64,000 nucleotides of DNA, taken from contig NC_135778.1 in assembly GCF_028453695.1 (NCBI RefSeq), positions 10,414,244 to 10,478,243 on the forward strand, written 5' to 3'. This document shows, piece after piece, positions 12,633 through 23,605 of this stretch. The position numbers were made by a program, and so were the translations under genes. The stretch's first letter is position 1, and each line of letters opens with the position of its first letter. Source of the DNA: Augochlora pura (taxonomy: Eukaryota; Arthropoda; Insecta; Hymenoptera; Halictidae). The notes beneath the pieces are model-generated. The model saw only the letters and a program-made list of their open reading frames with translations, was not told the origin of the DNA and searched no databases.

Positions 12633-14677
12633 GTTTATTTAGTTTATACATTTATATATTTTTTATGGATAAATATATTTTTTATAAATTGTATATAAGG
12701 GAGTTAAACTCGTAAACAAAATTTGATTTTATAAAGGCATGAAAGGAGAAAGAACTTCTTGGACTACATAATAACGTTGCTGATTTCTATCAGAATATAC
12801 ATCGAGAAACCAACTTCATTTTTGTAGCAAAATTATAGTGGAGCCTCTGCGGCAATTGATATAAAAAACGATTTACTGTGCAAATGAAATCTAACACTAT
12901 AATTAAATAACTGCTCTATTCTTTAAACATTTATGTAACTCTATATAATTGGAAGAATAATGTGAATCCTCAACTATCAAAATGAAGTCTCGATAGCTCT
13001 ATGAAATTATTTATATCGTTAATAATTTATTTACTTTGCATCAACGCAGTTAGCGTGATTAATCATTCTATTTCCACAATTTTGAGATCGATATGTTATG
13101 CGATGATTTTACAGTATTACAGAATAAAATAGCTTGATTCCATAAATATTTTAATGGGACACACAACGCAAAAAATTGAATAATTGCTGGAAATGAGATA
13201 CGGTCTTAAATTACTTTGTTTACGAACATAATATCGATCATTCTTATTCTATTATAAAATGTCTGAATATTTATATTTTTAAGTGACTATCCGAGCATAC
13301 ATTTTACGAATAAAATTACAAAAACGTCCTTTACTTGTTCTCATTGAATTCAAATTATCTGGGATGTCAGTACCACTGTTCAAGAGGCGCCGAACCGATC
13401 CGCCTGTTCGTTATCACAAGGTTCGGTGTGAAATAGTCAGCCGAGTCGTAAAAGCGTGTCAGCGAAGCACCGGGTACAAGAAATTTCTAAAAAAGAACGG
13501 CATTACCGCGTGTATATCTGGGGACACGTGCTGCGGCCGGAAAATCGTCAGAAAGCTCACCGGGAAGGACTGTTGCTATCGCGTCAATAATGTTTACACC
13601 CAACGGACAGTCGTTGACGAGATAAACGGAGCGAGCGACACGATAGCTAGCCGCCGGGTGCCGTTCGTTTTTTAATTAACACCTTTTGTACCGGAAGATA
13701 ACGAGAGCCCGGGGCCGATAAAGCGAGACGCGTCTCCGCGCGTCCTTGTACAATACAAACGATGCTGGCTGTTAACCTCAGCCACTTAAGTCGATAATTC
13801 CGTGAAGGAAGAAGGACATCGACCTCCACGGTTTCGTTTTATGTGGAAATTAAAGAAGACGAAGGCGATCACCTTGCGAAAGATGCTGCACAGGTATTTG
13901 GACATTTTAGAACACTCTTATCACGACGAATGTATTCTCCATCTTTTAATAACCCTTTGAATTATGATTTCTTCTAACAGTTTATACTACTATTTCTTCT
14001 AATTGGTTAGGTCTTTATAGCCATTCAAATTATCATTGCACAAAATTCCTGATGAAACACTTGGTTTGATAAGTCCTCATAAATAAGTTGGAACATTAAA
14101 TAATTAATTTCATAAATTCCTTCTTTAAGGATGAAAACATGAGACAAGTTTTGCGTCGTTCGGGACTAATAAAACGATTTATAGAACAGATTATTTCTTT
14201 AGTAGTCGTAAAGATTGTCAAATCGAGACGGAGGGTACGGATGACAATTAAGATCATTAATATATCATTAGAACCAAAACTAAAGTAGAAGTATTGTATA
14301 ATATACGTACGAATAAGGTTTCTACGGAACGTTGTCAAAAAAATTGCGTGGCGCTCTACTTGCTCGAAAAGTGGTTTCAGCCGCAGAATCACGTGACTGG
14401 TTAGGGATTAAACAATTTAATGGGAGAAAAAGAAATCGAGGAGAATTTCACCTGCCGTTGCGAAACGATCCTCGATCGATATCTCGTGCGGACGGGCCAA
14501 TTCGGCCGAAGTCGTCGAGATTTTTATTAATAACGCAGTATTAATCCTGCGGAGACCTTTTGCGACTCCGATAAAACGAGCCTGCGCGCTCCGGCGTGCT
14601 CTCTTTCCCTCTCCCATACCTCCCTCTCCGTTCGAATCGAGCAGTGGATATGATAAACCATCGGATAAGGATCGAGA

Positions 14678-14704
14678 GACGAGGAGGAGGAGGAGGAGGA
14701 GGTG
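14678..14704. repeat. (GGA)n microsatellite
   Basis: About eight GGA/GAG units, translated as poly-Gly or poly-Pro in the spurious frames across it. Confidence 0.9.
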
Positions 14705-16040
14705 GGTCACGGGACGAGAGACAGCGGCAGAGGGTTGCGAGGGGGAGGAACGGGAACGAGAACGTAGTCGACCAAATTAAATCCTCGGACGTCGAAGCTG
14801 TAGCGGACCGTTTGCTCCGTAGGATCGGGGAGCAAAAGGATCGAGAAAAAATTTTACGAGGGTCTAACGGGTGGGTTGGGTCGTCCGGTGTATACGAGAG
14901 GAGGTATATCCCGCCGCATCCGGACCCATGGACCGTCCCGACGATGTACAACGTCCGACGGGTCCCATGGTGCACCGCGGACCTGCAAGAGGAAGGTTCT
15001 GGCGCCGCATTGGGCACAAAGTCACCGGGAACGTTCCCTCTCTGTCGGACGAACGGCGGAACGGCTCTCCGGGTCGTCTTCGCCGTTCCCGCCTAGGACC
15101 CGGCCGGGCCCAGTTGTTAAGGTTATATTGCCGGGCGTTAAAGCGACGCAAACGCCGCAAAAACAATACGACTTTATTGCCCGGCACCGAACGACCAAGG
15201 AGGTGACGAGGGAGGGCCCCGGAGAGTGGCTCTGATCTCGCTCGCCGCTATTTACAGAGGCGGCCGTTCTTCAAAAAACACGTGACACTTTTATGAACGG
15301 AGATGCCACGACCAGCCGACAGAGATCTCCGATCAGAGATCGTCCTGCTTAATCATTTTCGCTCCGGCCGGCTGGGCTTGATCATTAACCCTTTCCGTTC
15401 GTATCGCAGCTCGGAGGTGGTGCCACAAATTAGCATACCGAAACCGAAACGATTTTCACGGCATTCAACTTGTTAACGTTTAATGGATCACTAAAATTTC
15501 ATTGGTCTTATAAAACGTTCCTAATTATTGACTTTATCCCGCTAATAACGCTGTTCTTTGTTAGAGAACAACTGGGAAACGTAGTCGATATGGTGGTCGA
15601 TCGTTTAATTTACATTCGTACACTTTTTATTGTACAAAATTTAAGTCTTCGTTTCTCAAATCAATCAGCTTACTTCACAAATGGTGTTACAAAGTTAACG
15701 AAAGTGCTTTAGCACAGGTTCGTAAAATATTTGTTCCCCGAAATTTCCTCGAAGAAAAAAAAGGCGGGTGGTAATCCGTCGGTTGTCATTGAATAATCCT
15801 TACGCGAGCGTTATCTTGCCGATAGTGTTCGAAAATCGGCAGGTACCGGTCGGGTATTTATCAGCGGCCAGATAGCCGTACCGGCAGCGATTTTTTTCGT
15901 CGCCATAAATCTTGAACCCTCGCACGGCGGGCACCGTAATATATCCTACGAGGCCGGCAAATGGCCATCTTGTCTCGATTCGGAAACGATGTAACCGTTT
16001 AAAGCCGGCGTACAGAGAGAGACTGGGCCCCGAGAATCGT

Positions 16041-16053
16041 GGGGGGGGGGGGG
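16041..16053. repeat. 13-base G homopolymer
   Basis: Thirteen G in a row. Shorter runs occur at 4261-4269 (G) and 776-787 (C). Such runs are prone to sequencing-length error and can form quadruplex structures. Confidence 0.9.
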
Positions 16054-17189
16054 AGAAGGGAGAGTGGCCGGCGCGGCGCGGCGTTTCAAAAAATTTCGTT
16101 GTTCCGACCGAAATATATCTGGGACATCGGAGCCGTGACGGGACGGGCCGGGACGGACCGGACTGGACCGGGAATCGTCGGTCTCGGATGTCGCGCGGAG
16201 GCACTAAGTGGAAATTGTTGTCAAAAACGGCGGGGCCCATGGACCGCGTATACCGGTTCGACGGTACACCAACGTGTCCGTCGGCTCATATATTTCGGGG
16301 GCCTGTGGCACACCGCTGGCCGAAGAGGACGTGGGCGTGAGCAGGAAGACACGCTAACGCGAGACCGATACCTAACTCTCGCCTCTCGCCGCCTAAGATG
16401 CCCATTAGTAACACGGTGCAACAAACGTTCCAGCTTTTCTCGTTTTATTTCGTGCCCCTGTGACCCTCGTGTTGCTAGAATCGTAACTACAGAGTTGCAG
16501 GATTTGAATTTGTGAAATGAAATCTTGGAGAACCGTTGTGAAGATTGGTTGCGTACTATTGTAAAAGACTGGTCCGATTGGCATTACTTAATTCGAAAAG
16601 AAAACAAAACTCTTAATTATATTCTAAGGAATTATCAAGACACCGTATTATCGAATTGGAAGAGGATAATTCTTCTCCAGACGCAGTTACGCATTTTTAG
16701 TTTCAATATTGCAGAAATTCTATTAACTGTACTATGGAACATGGTTGGATAAATTTCTAAAAAAAACGATGAAATGTCTGAATAAATACAGTATATGATA
16801 ACCTCTTTTCAAGCTCAGTTACTTCCGGTGCAGCTCAAGTGTAAACGAATCATAAAAAGAAGATGTTTATGACTCTTACGCATATCCAACATAAACATAC
16901 CCTTAACTTCTTACTAGAATGAGGTACTACGCGCATTACAAGCGCATAGCAAGGACAATAAATTGATTAAATAATTGACCTACTCAGATATACAAAAAAT
17001 GTCTTACTACAATGTACATTTTTCATTCCGTCGAAGTTCACCGCAATGAGCAAAATTAATAACAATAATCTTCGACACACTGGTCATGGTAAATAATAAT
17101 TCTAGAAGAGTTGATCACAGGTTTCCATCAAGAGGTTAACAGATTGTATCACTGTCTCAAAATTGTTTCATAGTACCATTCAACAATGC

Positions 17190-17519
17190 AGCAACTTGGT
17201 TCTGTTGTCAAAGAACAGCGACCGAGCAAATTGTAAATGGTGATTGGATAACGGCGTGAGAGAGGTGTCACCGGAGCGAGCCGGAGCTCTTCTAGATCAC
17301 AATGAGGAGAGGCAACGAGAGAGGCGGAGGTGTGAATGAGGACGGCTTGTAGCGACGCCTCCACCCGCGGCGTTCCCCTTGTGTCAACACCTTCGACGAA
17401 CCTTCACGCCACCCTACGGTTAGCCACCGGCTCGGCGCACCCCCGAGCACTCCGCTCCGCTCGGTTCGGTCGCAGTCTCAGCTCGTCTCCGCTCGGCAGT
17501 CTCATACTCCCCCTCAGTC
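17190..17519 (+). promoter_or_regulatory. Putative TATA-less promoter with a cluster of initiator-like sites
   Basis: A GC-rich stretch inside AT-rich surroundings holds three CAGTCT sites within 50 bases (17473-17478, 17497-17502 and 17515-17520). The last lies in TCAGTC, the arthropod initiator consensus. No TATA box lies 25-35 bases upstream. An inverted CCAAT-like ATTGG lies near 17243. The stretch leads directly into a transcribed-looking segment that ends in a good donor at 17775, all on the plus strand. The evidence is motif-level only. Confidence 0.35.
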
Positions 17520-17775
17520 TGCGCTCCTGAATTCATTCTGACGATAAACATCTTGGCCGCTCCTCGCATAATTCGTCGTGCAGAGGCGCCCATTCACGCC
17601 GTCACCGCTTGTCCTCAATGAGCCGAGCCGCGTGAATGGTGACGGCCTAGGCCCGAGCATCTTCGGGCCAACACCCTTCCAAGGTTGTCTAGCCGCGGCC
17701 AACTTTTGTCTTTCTTTGATCTATTCTTCCGCGTCGACGGTTTTAGTGCCGTCTAAGTTACCATTGTTGTTAGTG
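17516..17775 (+). other. Putative non-coding first exon (5' UTR) ending in a strong donor
   Basis: From the initiator-like A at 17516 to TTAGTG|GTAAGTGG at 17775, the sequence is GC-rich and then pyrimidine-rich. It contains only tiny upstream-type reading frames (ATG at about 17617, MSRAA then stop; ATG at about 17636, MVTA then stop). That is what a leader exon looks like. No coding exon that it joins was found. A strong acceptor-like tract ending TTCTTTACAG at 20092 is one possible partner, but the frame after it has no clear donor. It could equally belong to a long non-coding RNA. Confidence 0.3.
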
Positions 17776-18446
17776 GTAAGTGGACCTTCTTGCAAGAAAA
17801 TTGACCTTAGAGCTTTGAAATTAGACCTTAGACTTTTGCTTTGGATATTGTAGCTTACGGTATTAAAATCTTTTAGTTCATTGTTTTACGCACAGTGAAA
17901 TACATCGGGTTTTAATTTTACACTTGAGAGAGTTAAGATCATAGTGGTGTAAGTTACTTGTTTCTCATTTGCTAACGTGGGTAATGTTTACTGACAAAAT
18001 TTATTGTTAAGACAATTTAAAGTTAAGTACATATATAGTGACTTTATAATTTATTTCAATCCGCAATGTGGTAGCAATGTTACTCTTGGACGAGGCTGAG
18101 GAAAAATCAATTTCTGAAATAATCAATGGACTATAACTATCCTTATCTTCTCAGAATTTGTAAGAAAACTGTTTTTGAGATATTAGTTTCATCTGGATGC
18201 TGCGTATTTAAATATATTTAAAAAGCTATTTCCAAATGTAACTATTATTTCAAAAAGAATTTATTTCCCAAATTCTGTATCACGTAAGAAGATAAAAATA
18301 TTTATAAATTATTTACTATTTGATCAATTTACTTATTTGAAGCGCAGAACAATAGACATACTAGATGTCGCCAAAAATGCTTTCATCTTATCACCTAAAA
18401 CTTACAGTTACTCCTAACATGCAAAGTCTTCAAGAGTCTACAATAG

Positions 18447-18490
18447 GGTACTTAATCCATTGCACTTGAATGGCGATTACGAAAGGCCAT
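18447..18490. mobile_element. Solo terminus resembling MITE family A
   Basis: TTAATCCATTGCACTTGAATGGCG resembles the left end of 33832-34079 and is followed by a short inverted pair (ATGGC / GCCAT). No matching right end was seen within 300 bp, so it is probably a truncated copy. Confidence 0.3.
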
Positions 18491-19802
18491 CAGAAATTGC
18501 TATACCACTTCTCTCTCTACATATAGTAGCCGTTTAAATTTTTAATCAGTTTCTAGAGCACTTTGTCATCTTTTTCCTTTAGAATACTTAATATGAAGAA
18601 TATACCGAGGGGGATGTGTACAGACTTCCTAAAACCTCGGGGGAAAGATTGCCTGGCGGAGTGACGAATTTTCGCGAAATCATGAATATTTTACTAGAGA
18701 GAGGAAGCTCTTCTGCCACACACCTATCTTCGCTAACGAAAGGCAACATAAAACTAAGATGACGAAAACTTAATTCTGCGCCTCGAAGAATTAAAATTCT
18801 TCTGAAATTCGCCAACCAATGCTATTACTTAAACACTATGAAAATAGTGGAAAGTCTATTTAACAAAATATAATCACTATGAAACGTATTCATAGTTCGT
18901 TCTTATTCATAAGGCCGTTTTAACCTCTTAACGGCTGGATTTTGCGCGAATGAAACTTTTCGTAACTAAATTACCATTTTTTTTTCATATTATATATTTT
19001 TTTGATGTAGCTGTGTATAGTATTAGCTATATATATTCTTCTCTTAGTGTATTGTACGTATACACTTTCACTTTAATAGTTTACTTTAATAACTAATAAT
19101 ATAATTGAGTAAGACACGAAACATCCACGAAAACCACTATAATGGCACGTCGTGTCTAAGAAACTAAGCATAGCATTGAAACACCTTTCAAGATTTCTTT
19201 TGAAAACAGCTCCTTATGTTCGACTACGAATACGGCCCTATGACTATACATATACAGCCTGTATAAGGCGCTAATATACATAAGTATGGCCTTACGTACG
19301 AATGTTCTACACCCAGTTACCACTTCGCAACGCAACGAAATCGTCGCAAGAGAAGAAGCATTTTTCATAAATACCAAGAGACGTAAATTATCATAAACAT
19401 GTGCGATCCATAGTTGAATTAAATAGAAGGATCAGAGCCAATTGCGAATCCGTTGATACAGATCCAGTAAGAGTGGGAAGGGGGCCTGATCTCGGGCTCA
19501 GGTTCGCTGCGGTCCCATTATCGGGCATTAAGATCGTCCGGGATTCTCTATCGATAAAATTAGTCGTATTTGTATGCACATGCCCGGACGAAGGTGTGGG
19601 CCACGTAAAGGGCTGAAAGGGTGAGTAGGTGGAGCGGAATAGGACCACCCAGCCCGTGTCGGCAGCGTTAGTGTTAGCATAACGCGTGGGCGCCATTCTT
19701 TCCTCCTTATACCTCTTTACCCTCCTCTTACATCCCTTTCCGGGTCGGCATAAGTCGTGAACGTCACCGCGGCTCTCTCCACGCCGGGGACTACCAGGGC
19801 CG

Positions 19803-19819
19803 GCCATTTCGAAAATGGC
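19803..19819. promoter_or_regulatory. Inverted GCCATTT pair (YY1/PHO-like)
   Basis: GCCATTT and AAATGGC face each other across three bases in a GC-rich block, and another GCCATTC lies near 19693. GCCAT is the core bound by Pleiohomeotic/YY1. Functional assignment is inference from the motif alone. Confidence 0.2.
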
Positions 19820-20614
19820 GCCCGAGGTGAGATGTCCTTTCTTTTCCGAGCAATAAACCACGACTGGGACGAGTAACAAGAGATCCAGCCTTTTGTACGG
19901 TCCCGGCCGTTGCCGACTTCACTTTCGTTTTCTCAGCACCGAGAATTCCATTACCGTTGGTCCACCAGACTGGACAAGTCAAGTTTGTTATGTTAATTCC
20001 CACTTGGAAGTCCCTTGAGCGATTCCGATACTCGTCGACTCTGTCGTTTTCGGCGGTACTACTTGCACCCATCCTTTCTGTGTTCTTTACAGGATGATAC
20101 TTTCAGGGTTCTCGGTTTTGTAGAGACACATTTTTGCCCTTATCTGTTGCTGGTGTTCGCCGTTTCTGCGTTTCCTTTTCCCGTTTCAGAGTTCAGATAT
20201 ACGGGGTGTAATAGTTATAGTTTACAGTGTTTATAATATTTCATCTCTTGCCGATGTAATTATACAGAAAGAATGCAATACCTTAAATTATACGTAAACA
20301 GAATTAAAATGCATTAGTGTCTCGTGTTACATGTGCTTGTAAAAATTGATTTGCCAATTTAAACTGTAAGATATTGTTTCCAACGGCACTTGAAAGACTT
20401 TTAATTCTTCTCTCAGTGTAGTATTTATTTGAAATGGTGCTTGGTGTAGATTTCTATCCAACGCAAGTGGTTTAGAAAAATTTAACAATGGAACAGTGGG
20501 AGAGAATCTTTTGGAAGGTCCAGGGAGAAGCCGGCCCTGAACGCTGGAATCCAAACGAGCCATTAGAAGTGCAGGAAGATTTCTGAGGGATCATTAATAA
20601 ACGGCCAAGTCACC

Positions 20615-20695
20615 GTGTAACCGATCCGCCATTGTCTCACCGGATGAATGAATTAACCTCGTTCATCCGGGCGGACGATGGATTCACGGAGACAC
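20615..20695. ncRNA. Pre-miRNA-like hairpin, unidentified
   Basis: Two 34-nt arms (20615-20648 and 20662-20695) pair without gaps around a 13-nt loop. By eye 23 positions pair as Watson-Crick and two more as G-U on the plus strand. The nine pairs next to the loop (CCGGATGAA with TTCATCCGG) are perfect, an eight-pair helix follows after two mismatches, and a five-base internal mismatch lies lower down. The size and loop fit an animal microRNA precursor. It matches no microRNA I recognise. It sits just upstream of a polypurine tract (20696-20765). It could instead be a fragment of a small foldback element, and the transcribed strand is unknown. Confidence 0.3.
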
Positions 20696-20765
20696 AGAGG
20701 ACAGAGGACAGAGGAATAGGAGTGAGAAAGAGAGGGAAAGAGAAAGAGAGAAGGGGGAGAGACAG
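20696..20765. repeat. Polypurine tract with 9-bp GGACAGAGG units
   Basis: ACAGAGGACAGAGGAATAGG starts a purine-rich run directly after the hairpin at 20615-20695. It continues with GAAAGAGAG-type units. Confidence 0.8.
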
Positions 20766-21119
20766 TGTTCCTGTGAGGTATGAGCAGCGTCACGAAAGAT
20801 TCGACGACGTCTACTTTTCATATCGAACTTCCTCTCGAGGAAGGAACACGCGGTACCCTTCAAAGCTCGAGAGAGCTTATGAATAATTCCAAAGGCCGCG
20901 ACGAATAATCGATAACTTTGTGAAGAGGCGCGTCAGCCTGTCTGGGAAACCAAAATTTCCCATAACGTTAACGTCGCACGGTAGCTAACGAAACTTTTCA
21001 ATGTTCGAGGATACCGTTTGGTCTTACTTTAAGACTTTAGCAACAGTATTTTTCACTCGGACAGAAATTCTTGGCAAAGAGTTAAACAGATTTCGAATGA
21101 CGCAAATCTGTAACTTAAA

Positions 21120-21197
21120 AAATACTTACTTAAATACACTTACATACTCTTAAGTACACTTAAATACACTTAAATACACTTAAATACTTACTTAAAT
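21120..21197. repeat. 10-bp tandem repeat (ACACTTAAAT)
   Basis: About seven units, ACTTAAATAC in another phase, with TTACTTAAAT variants at both ends. Confidence 0.9.
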
Positions 21198-22584
21198 TAA
21201 ATTTTTGGAAAACTGTTAATAGGATTTTAAATTATCGGGCTATATTAAAAAGAAATTTAAAAATTCTTTTGTCATATGATCATCTGAAACAAAATTATTA
21301 TTATTGCTCAGGATGACTTAATATTAAATAATTCATTTAGAAGTCTTTAGCCGTAAATCGCAAACTCTTGGAAATTATAAAGTAATTGCCAGTAGATAAT
21401 GCGTTAACATTGAAGGAACAACGTTTCGTTAATAATGAATCACTGTTAAATTTTTTAAATAATTTAGATTAGAAAATTTTAATTCGGAACAAGTGAACGA
21501 TTAAAATTCGATGAGAATTGCACCGTCATATATGTGGAAATTTATTTATTAGAACAAGTGGTGGATATTAGTGGATGAAAGTGTTTACAGTTAGAAAATC
21601 GTCGGTTTTGAGGGGACCTGTAGCCACCGTGCCGCAATATTTTCCATCGGAAATATTTTAACGAGAGCAGTGTCGAGTCTGGGATTATATCTGTTCGCTG
21701 GAGCGTTCCTGTATAGGATTCCGGGGGAATTACGAAAAATATCAATTAAACATAAAAGCGCGGTGCCGTGTCATCCGATAATGGCGAGATCGGACGGCCC
21801 GGGGCGTCGAATAATTGGGAGGATGGCGGCAAAAGGGAAAAAGGGGGATGCCCGGCGAAAACAATAGCGCAAATAACACAAAGCAAATTGCAGGTACAAC
21901 TTATCGTACGCGGTGCGCGGATATAATTGGAGCGCTCGTTTAACGAATAGCCTTACGTGTTTTCGGTGAATCCGAACAATGCGCGTATTCTAGCTGATTA
22001 AAATCGCTATTACAGCTGACTACATCCTGCTACCGATCGATTCGTAAACGTTATCGAAACGCGTCGATGGTTTCTCGCGAGTTGCCATCGTTAGATCTAC
22101 CATTGTTGAAAATAATAGAAGCCCATTGTAAAAACAACATCGCGATGTACTATACGCTCGTCAATTAATCCGAATCCGGACGATATTATTAAAATTCAAT
22201 ATACCCAATTAACCCATATATTCGTAACAGTTATAACGTCCTTTCGGTTCTCATAACCGTACCAAAAGCGATACCGTAGTTGTTACCAATCCTCGGTTGT
22301 AACATCTGAAAGCCCGGTAAGGTAAACGTGCACGCAGGAGCACCGATATCGTAACTGGAAGAATCGCCTCTACTTAGGAGCTTTTTACCGACTGGTTTTT
22401 CAAACCAGTACAATTCCGGGGTATTTCCCTGTGGAACAATAGCGCGAGGCGGAACGGTTTCACACGAGGTTTCTCGCGTAAACGTTGATAATGCGGGATC
22501 CATTTGTTGAGCTGGAAGACGCTGCGGGCGCAGCCTGTTCCCGGCGAACTTTCCTCCGGCAAGCTGCTCGATCATTCGGTGGCG

Positions 22585-22647
22585 GAGGATCAGGATCAGG
22601 ATCAGGAGCAAGAGCAAGAGCAAGAGCAAGAGCAGCGGCGGCAGCAA
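22585..22647. repeat. 6-bp tandem repeat (GGATCA then GAGCAA)
   Basis: Three GGATCA units change into five GAGCAA units and then GGC-rich trinucleotides. The frames crossing it give Asp-Gln/Glu-Gln or Pro-Asp runs and have no independent support. Confidence 0.9.
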
Positions 22648-23246
22648 CCCTCTCGTTCATTTGTTTGCTCGTTGATTCGTTTGCCCTCCGGGGTTTCGTG
22701 GATTCAAAGACGGAGAATGGCGGGTCTGGTGGGGCTGTCGGTCGGGCAGGGGGTCGGGGGCAGAGCGGCGGAGCGCTGAACCGAACAGAAACGGTTCCCC
22801 AGCCCGCGATTCCAGCAGGTTCATTAGCGCTCCTGTCCTTTGATTAATGGCCGCCGGAGGATACCACTCGCCACCGGTTTTCTTACAGATCATTTCACCG
22901 TCGCCTATCTAGATGGTCGTTAAGATGATCCTCCTACGAGACGGAGCCCTCCTTCGGCTCGCCGAGACAAGCCGCGAACGCGATCGCGCCGGCCACGACG
23001 CTTCCTATTACCAGTTTACGCGAGTTATCACCTGTAACGTCGCCACGGGTACCGCCTGTCGTCGAGTTGGTCCGCGGGACCGACGGGACCCGGTGTCGCG
23101 ACATAAGCCTTTGATGTCCTTTCAAGTATTTTCTCCTTTGCAACCAGCTAATTAATGAATTCAACCCGACCGGACGGTTTACACGCGCCTCGCTGCGTTG
23201 CCACGGGCATGTGTGGCCTCTACACGCCGTTTCATAAACACGGTTC

Positions 23247-23605
23247 TACACAGTGATCCAAAAGTCACTCGAAACTGGAAATAAGGGGTTCCCGAAATTG
23301 TATGAAGCAACTTTTTCCTTAGCACGAATGCAATCCGCCGCTTCGTTTACGAGTTATTAACGAAAGTCTCTGACCAATGCGACGTGAGATCGACTGGCGC
23401 AAGATGACCGAATCAACGCCCCCAATTCCGCTTATTCGCTCGACCGCTTTGCGCCAGCTGACCTCGTCTCTCATTGGTCAATGTTTTTCGTCAATAACTC
23501 GTAAATGAAGCCACGGATTACATTTTCACTAACGACAAAGTTACTTCAAATGATCTCAAGTACTCTTCATTTTCTGATTGCTAGTAACTTTTGGGACACT
23601 CTGTA
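23247..23605. mobile_element. Foldback (palindromic) element, 359 bp, TA-flanked
   Basis: The termini TACACAGTGATCCAAAAGTC and, read inward from the right, TACAGAGTGTCCCAAAAGTT begin two arms of about 155 bp that are inverted copies almost to the centre. Both arms carry TTTACGAGTTATT, a GACCAATG motif and CTGGCGCAA, leaving a loop of about 45 bp. TA flanks and ACAGnGTG ends fit a non-autonomous Tc1/mariner-type foldback. No transposase frame. Confidence 0.7.

Larger units (their letters stand above)
12633..17189. other. Non-coding stretch with GC-rich blocks
   Basis: Blocks at about 13370-13860, 14340-15460 and 15740-16440 carry overlapping frames on both strands, including the unrecognised 130-codon frame 13283-13675 plus. 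A lone TTAACCCTTTCCGTTCG at 15385 looks like one end of a TTAA-type element without a clear partner. Spacers are AT-rich. Confidence 0.6.
17776..20614. other. Non-coding stretch, possibly the first intron of the plus-strand transcript
   Basis: AT-rich until about 19450, then a GC-rich block to about 20080. The block carries minus-strand frames of 162 and 93 codons without splice signals. A strong acceptor-like tract ends at 20092 (CTTTCTGTGTTCTTTACAG, plus strand) but no exon with a donor could be defined after it. Confidence 0.5.
20766..23246. other. Non-coding stretch
   Basis: AT-rich at about 20990-21540, then a long GC-rich block (21590-23240) containing the 6-bp repeat. Many TAATTA-type homeodomain words occur at the block edges. 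No exon is supported. Confidence 0.6.

Noticed and set aside
13283..13675. 130-codon plus-strand frame rich in Cys, Lys and Arg
   Set aside because: No recognised family, no splice sites, no coding-like conservation evidence, and it begins in AT-rich spacer.
14541..15235. Five overlapping frames of about 100-166 codons
   Set aside because: GC-rich block with a GGA repeat; compositional runs and no recognisable domain.
15385..15476. Possible 92-bp TTAA-flanked element
   Set aside because: Only the left terminus resembles the group; the right side shows no convincing inverted repeat.
21120..21197. Regularly repeated units, considered as a CRISPR-like array
   Set aside because: The units are 10 bp and contiguous with no spacers, in eukaryotic sequence.
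22460..22847. Frames with Asp-Gln, Glu-Gln, Pro-Asp or Arg-Ala runs
   Set aside because: Products of the 6-bp tandem repeat read in different frames.
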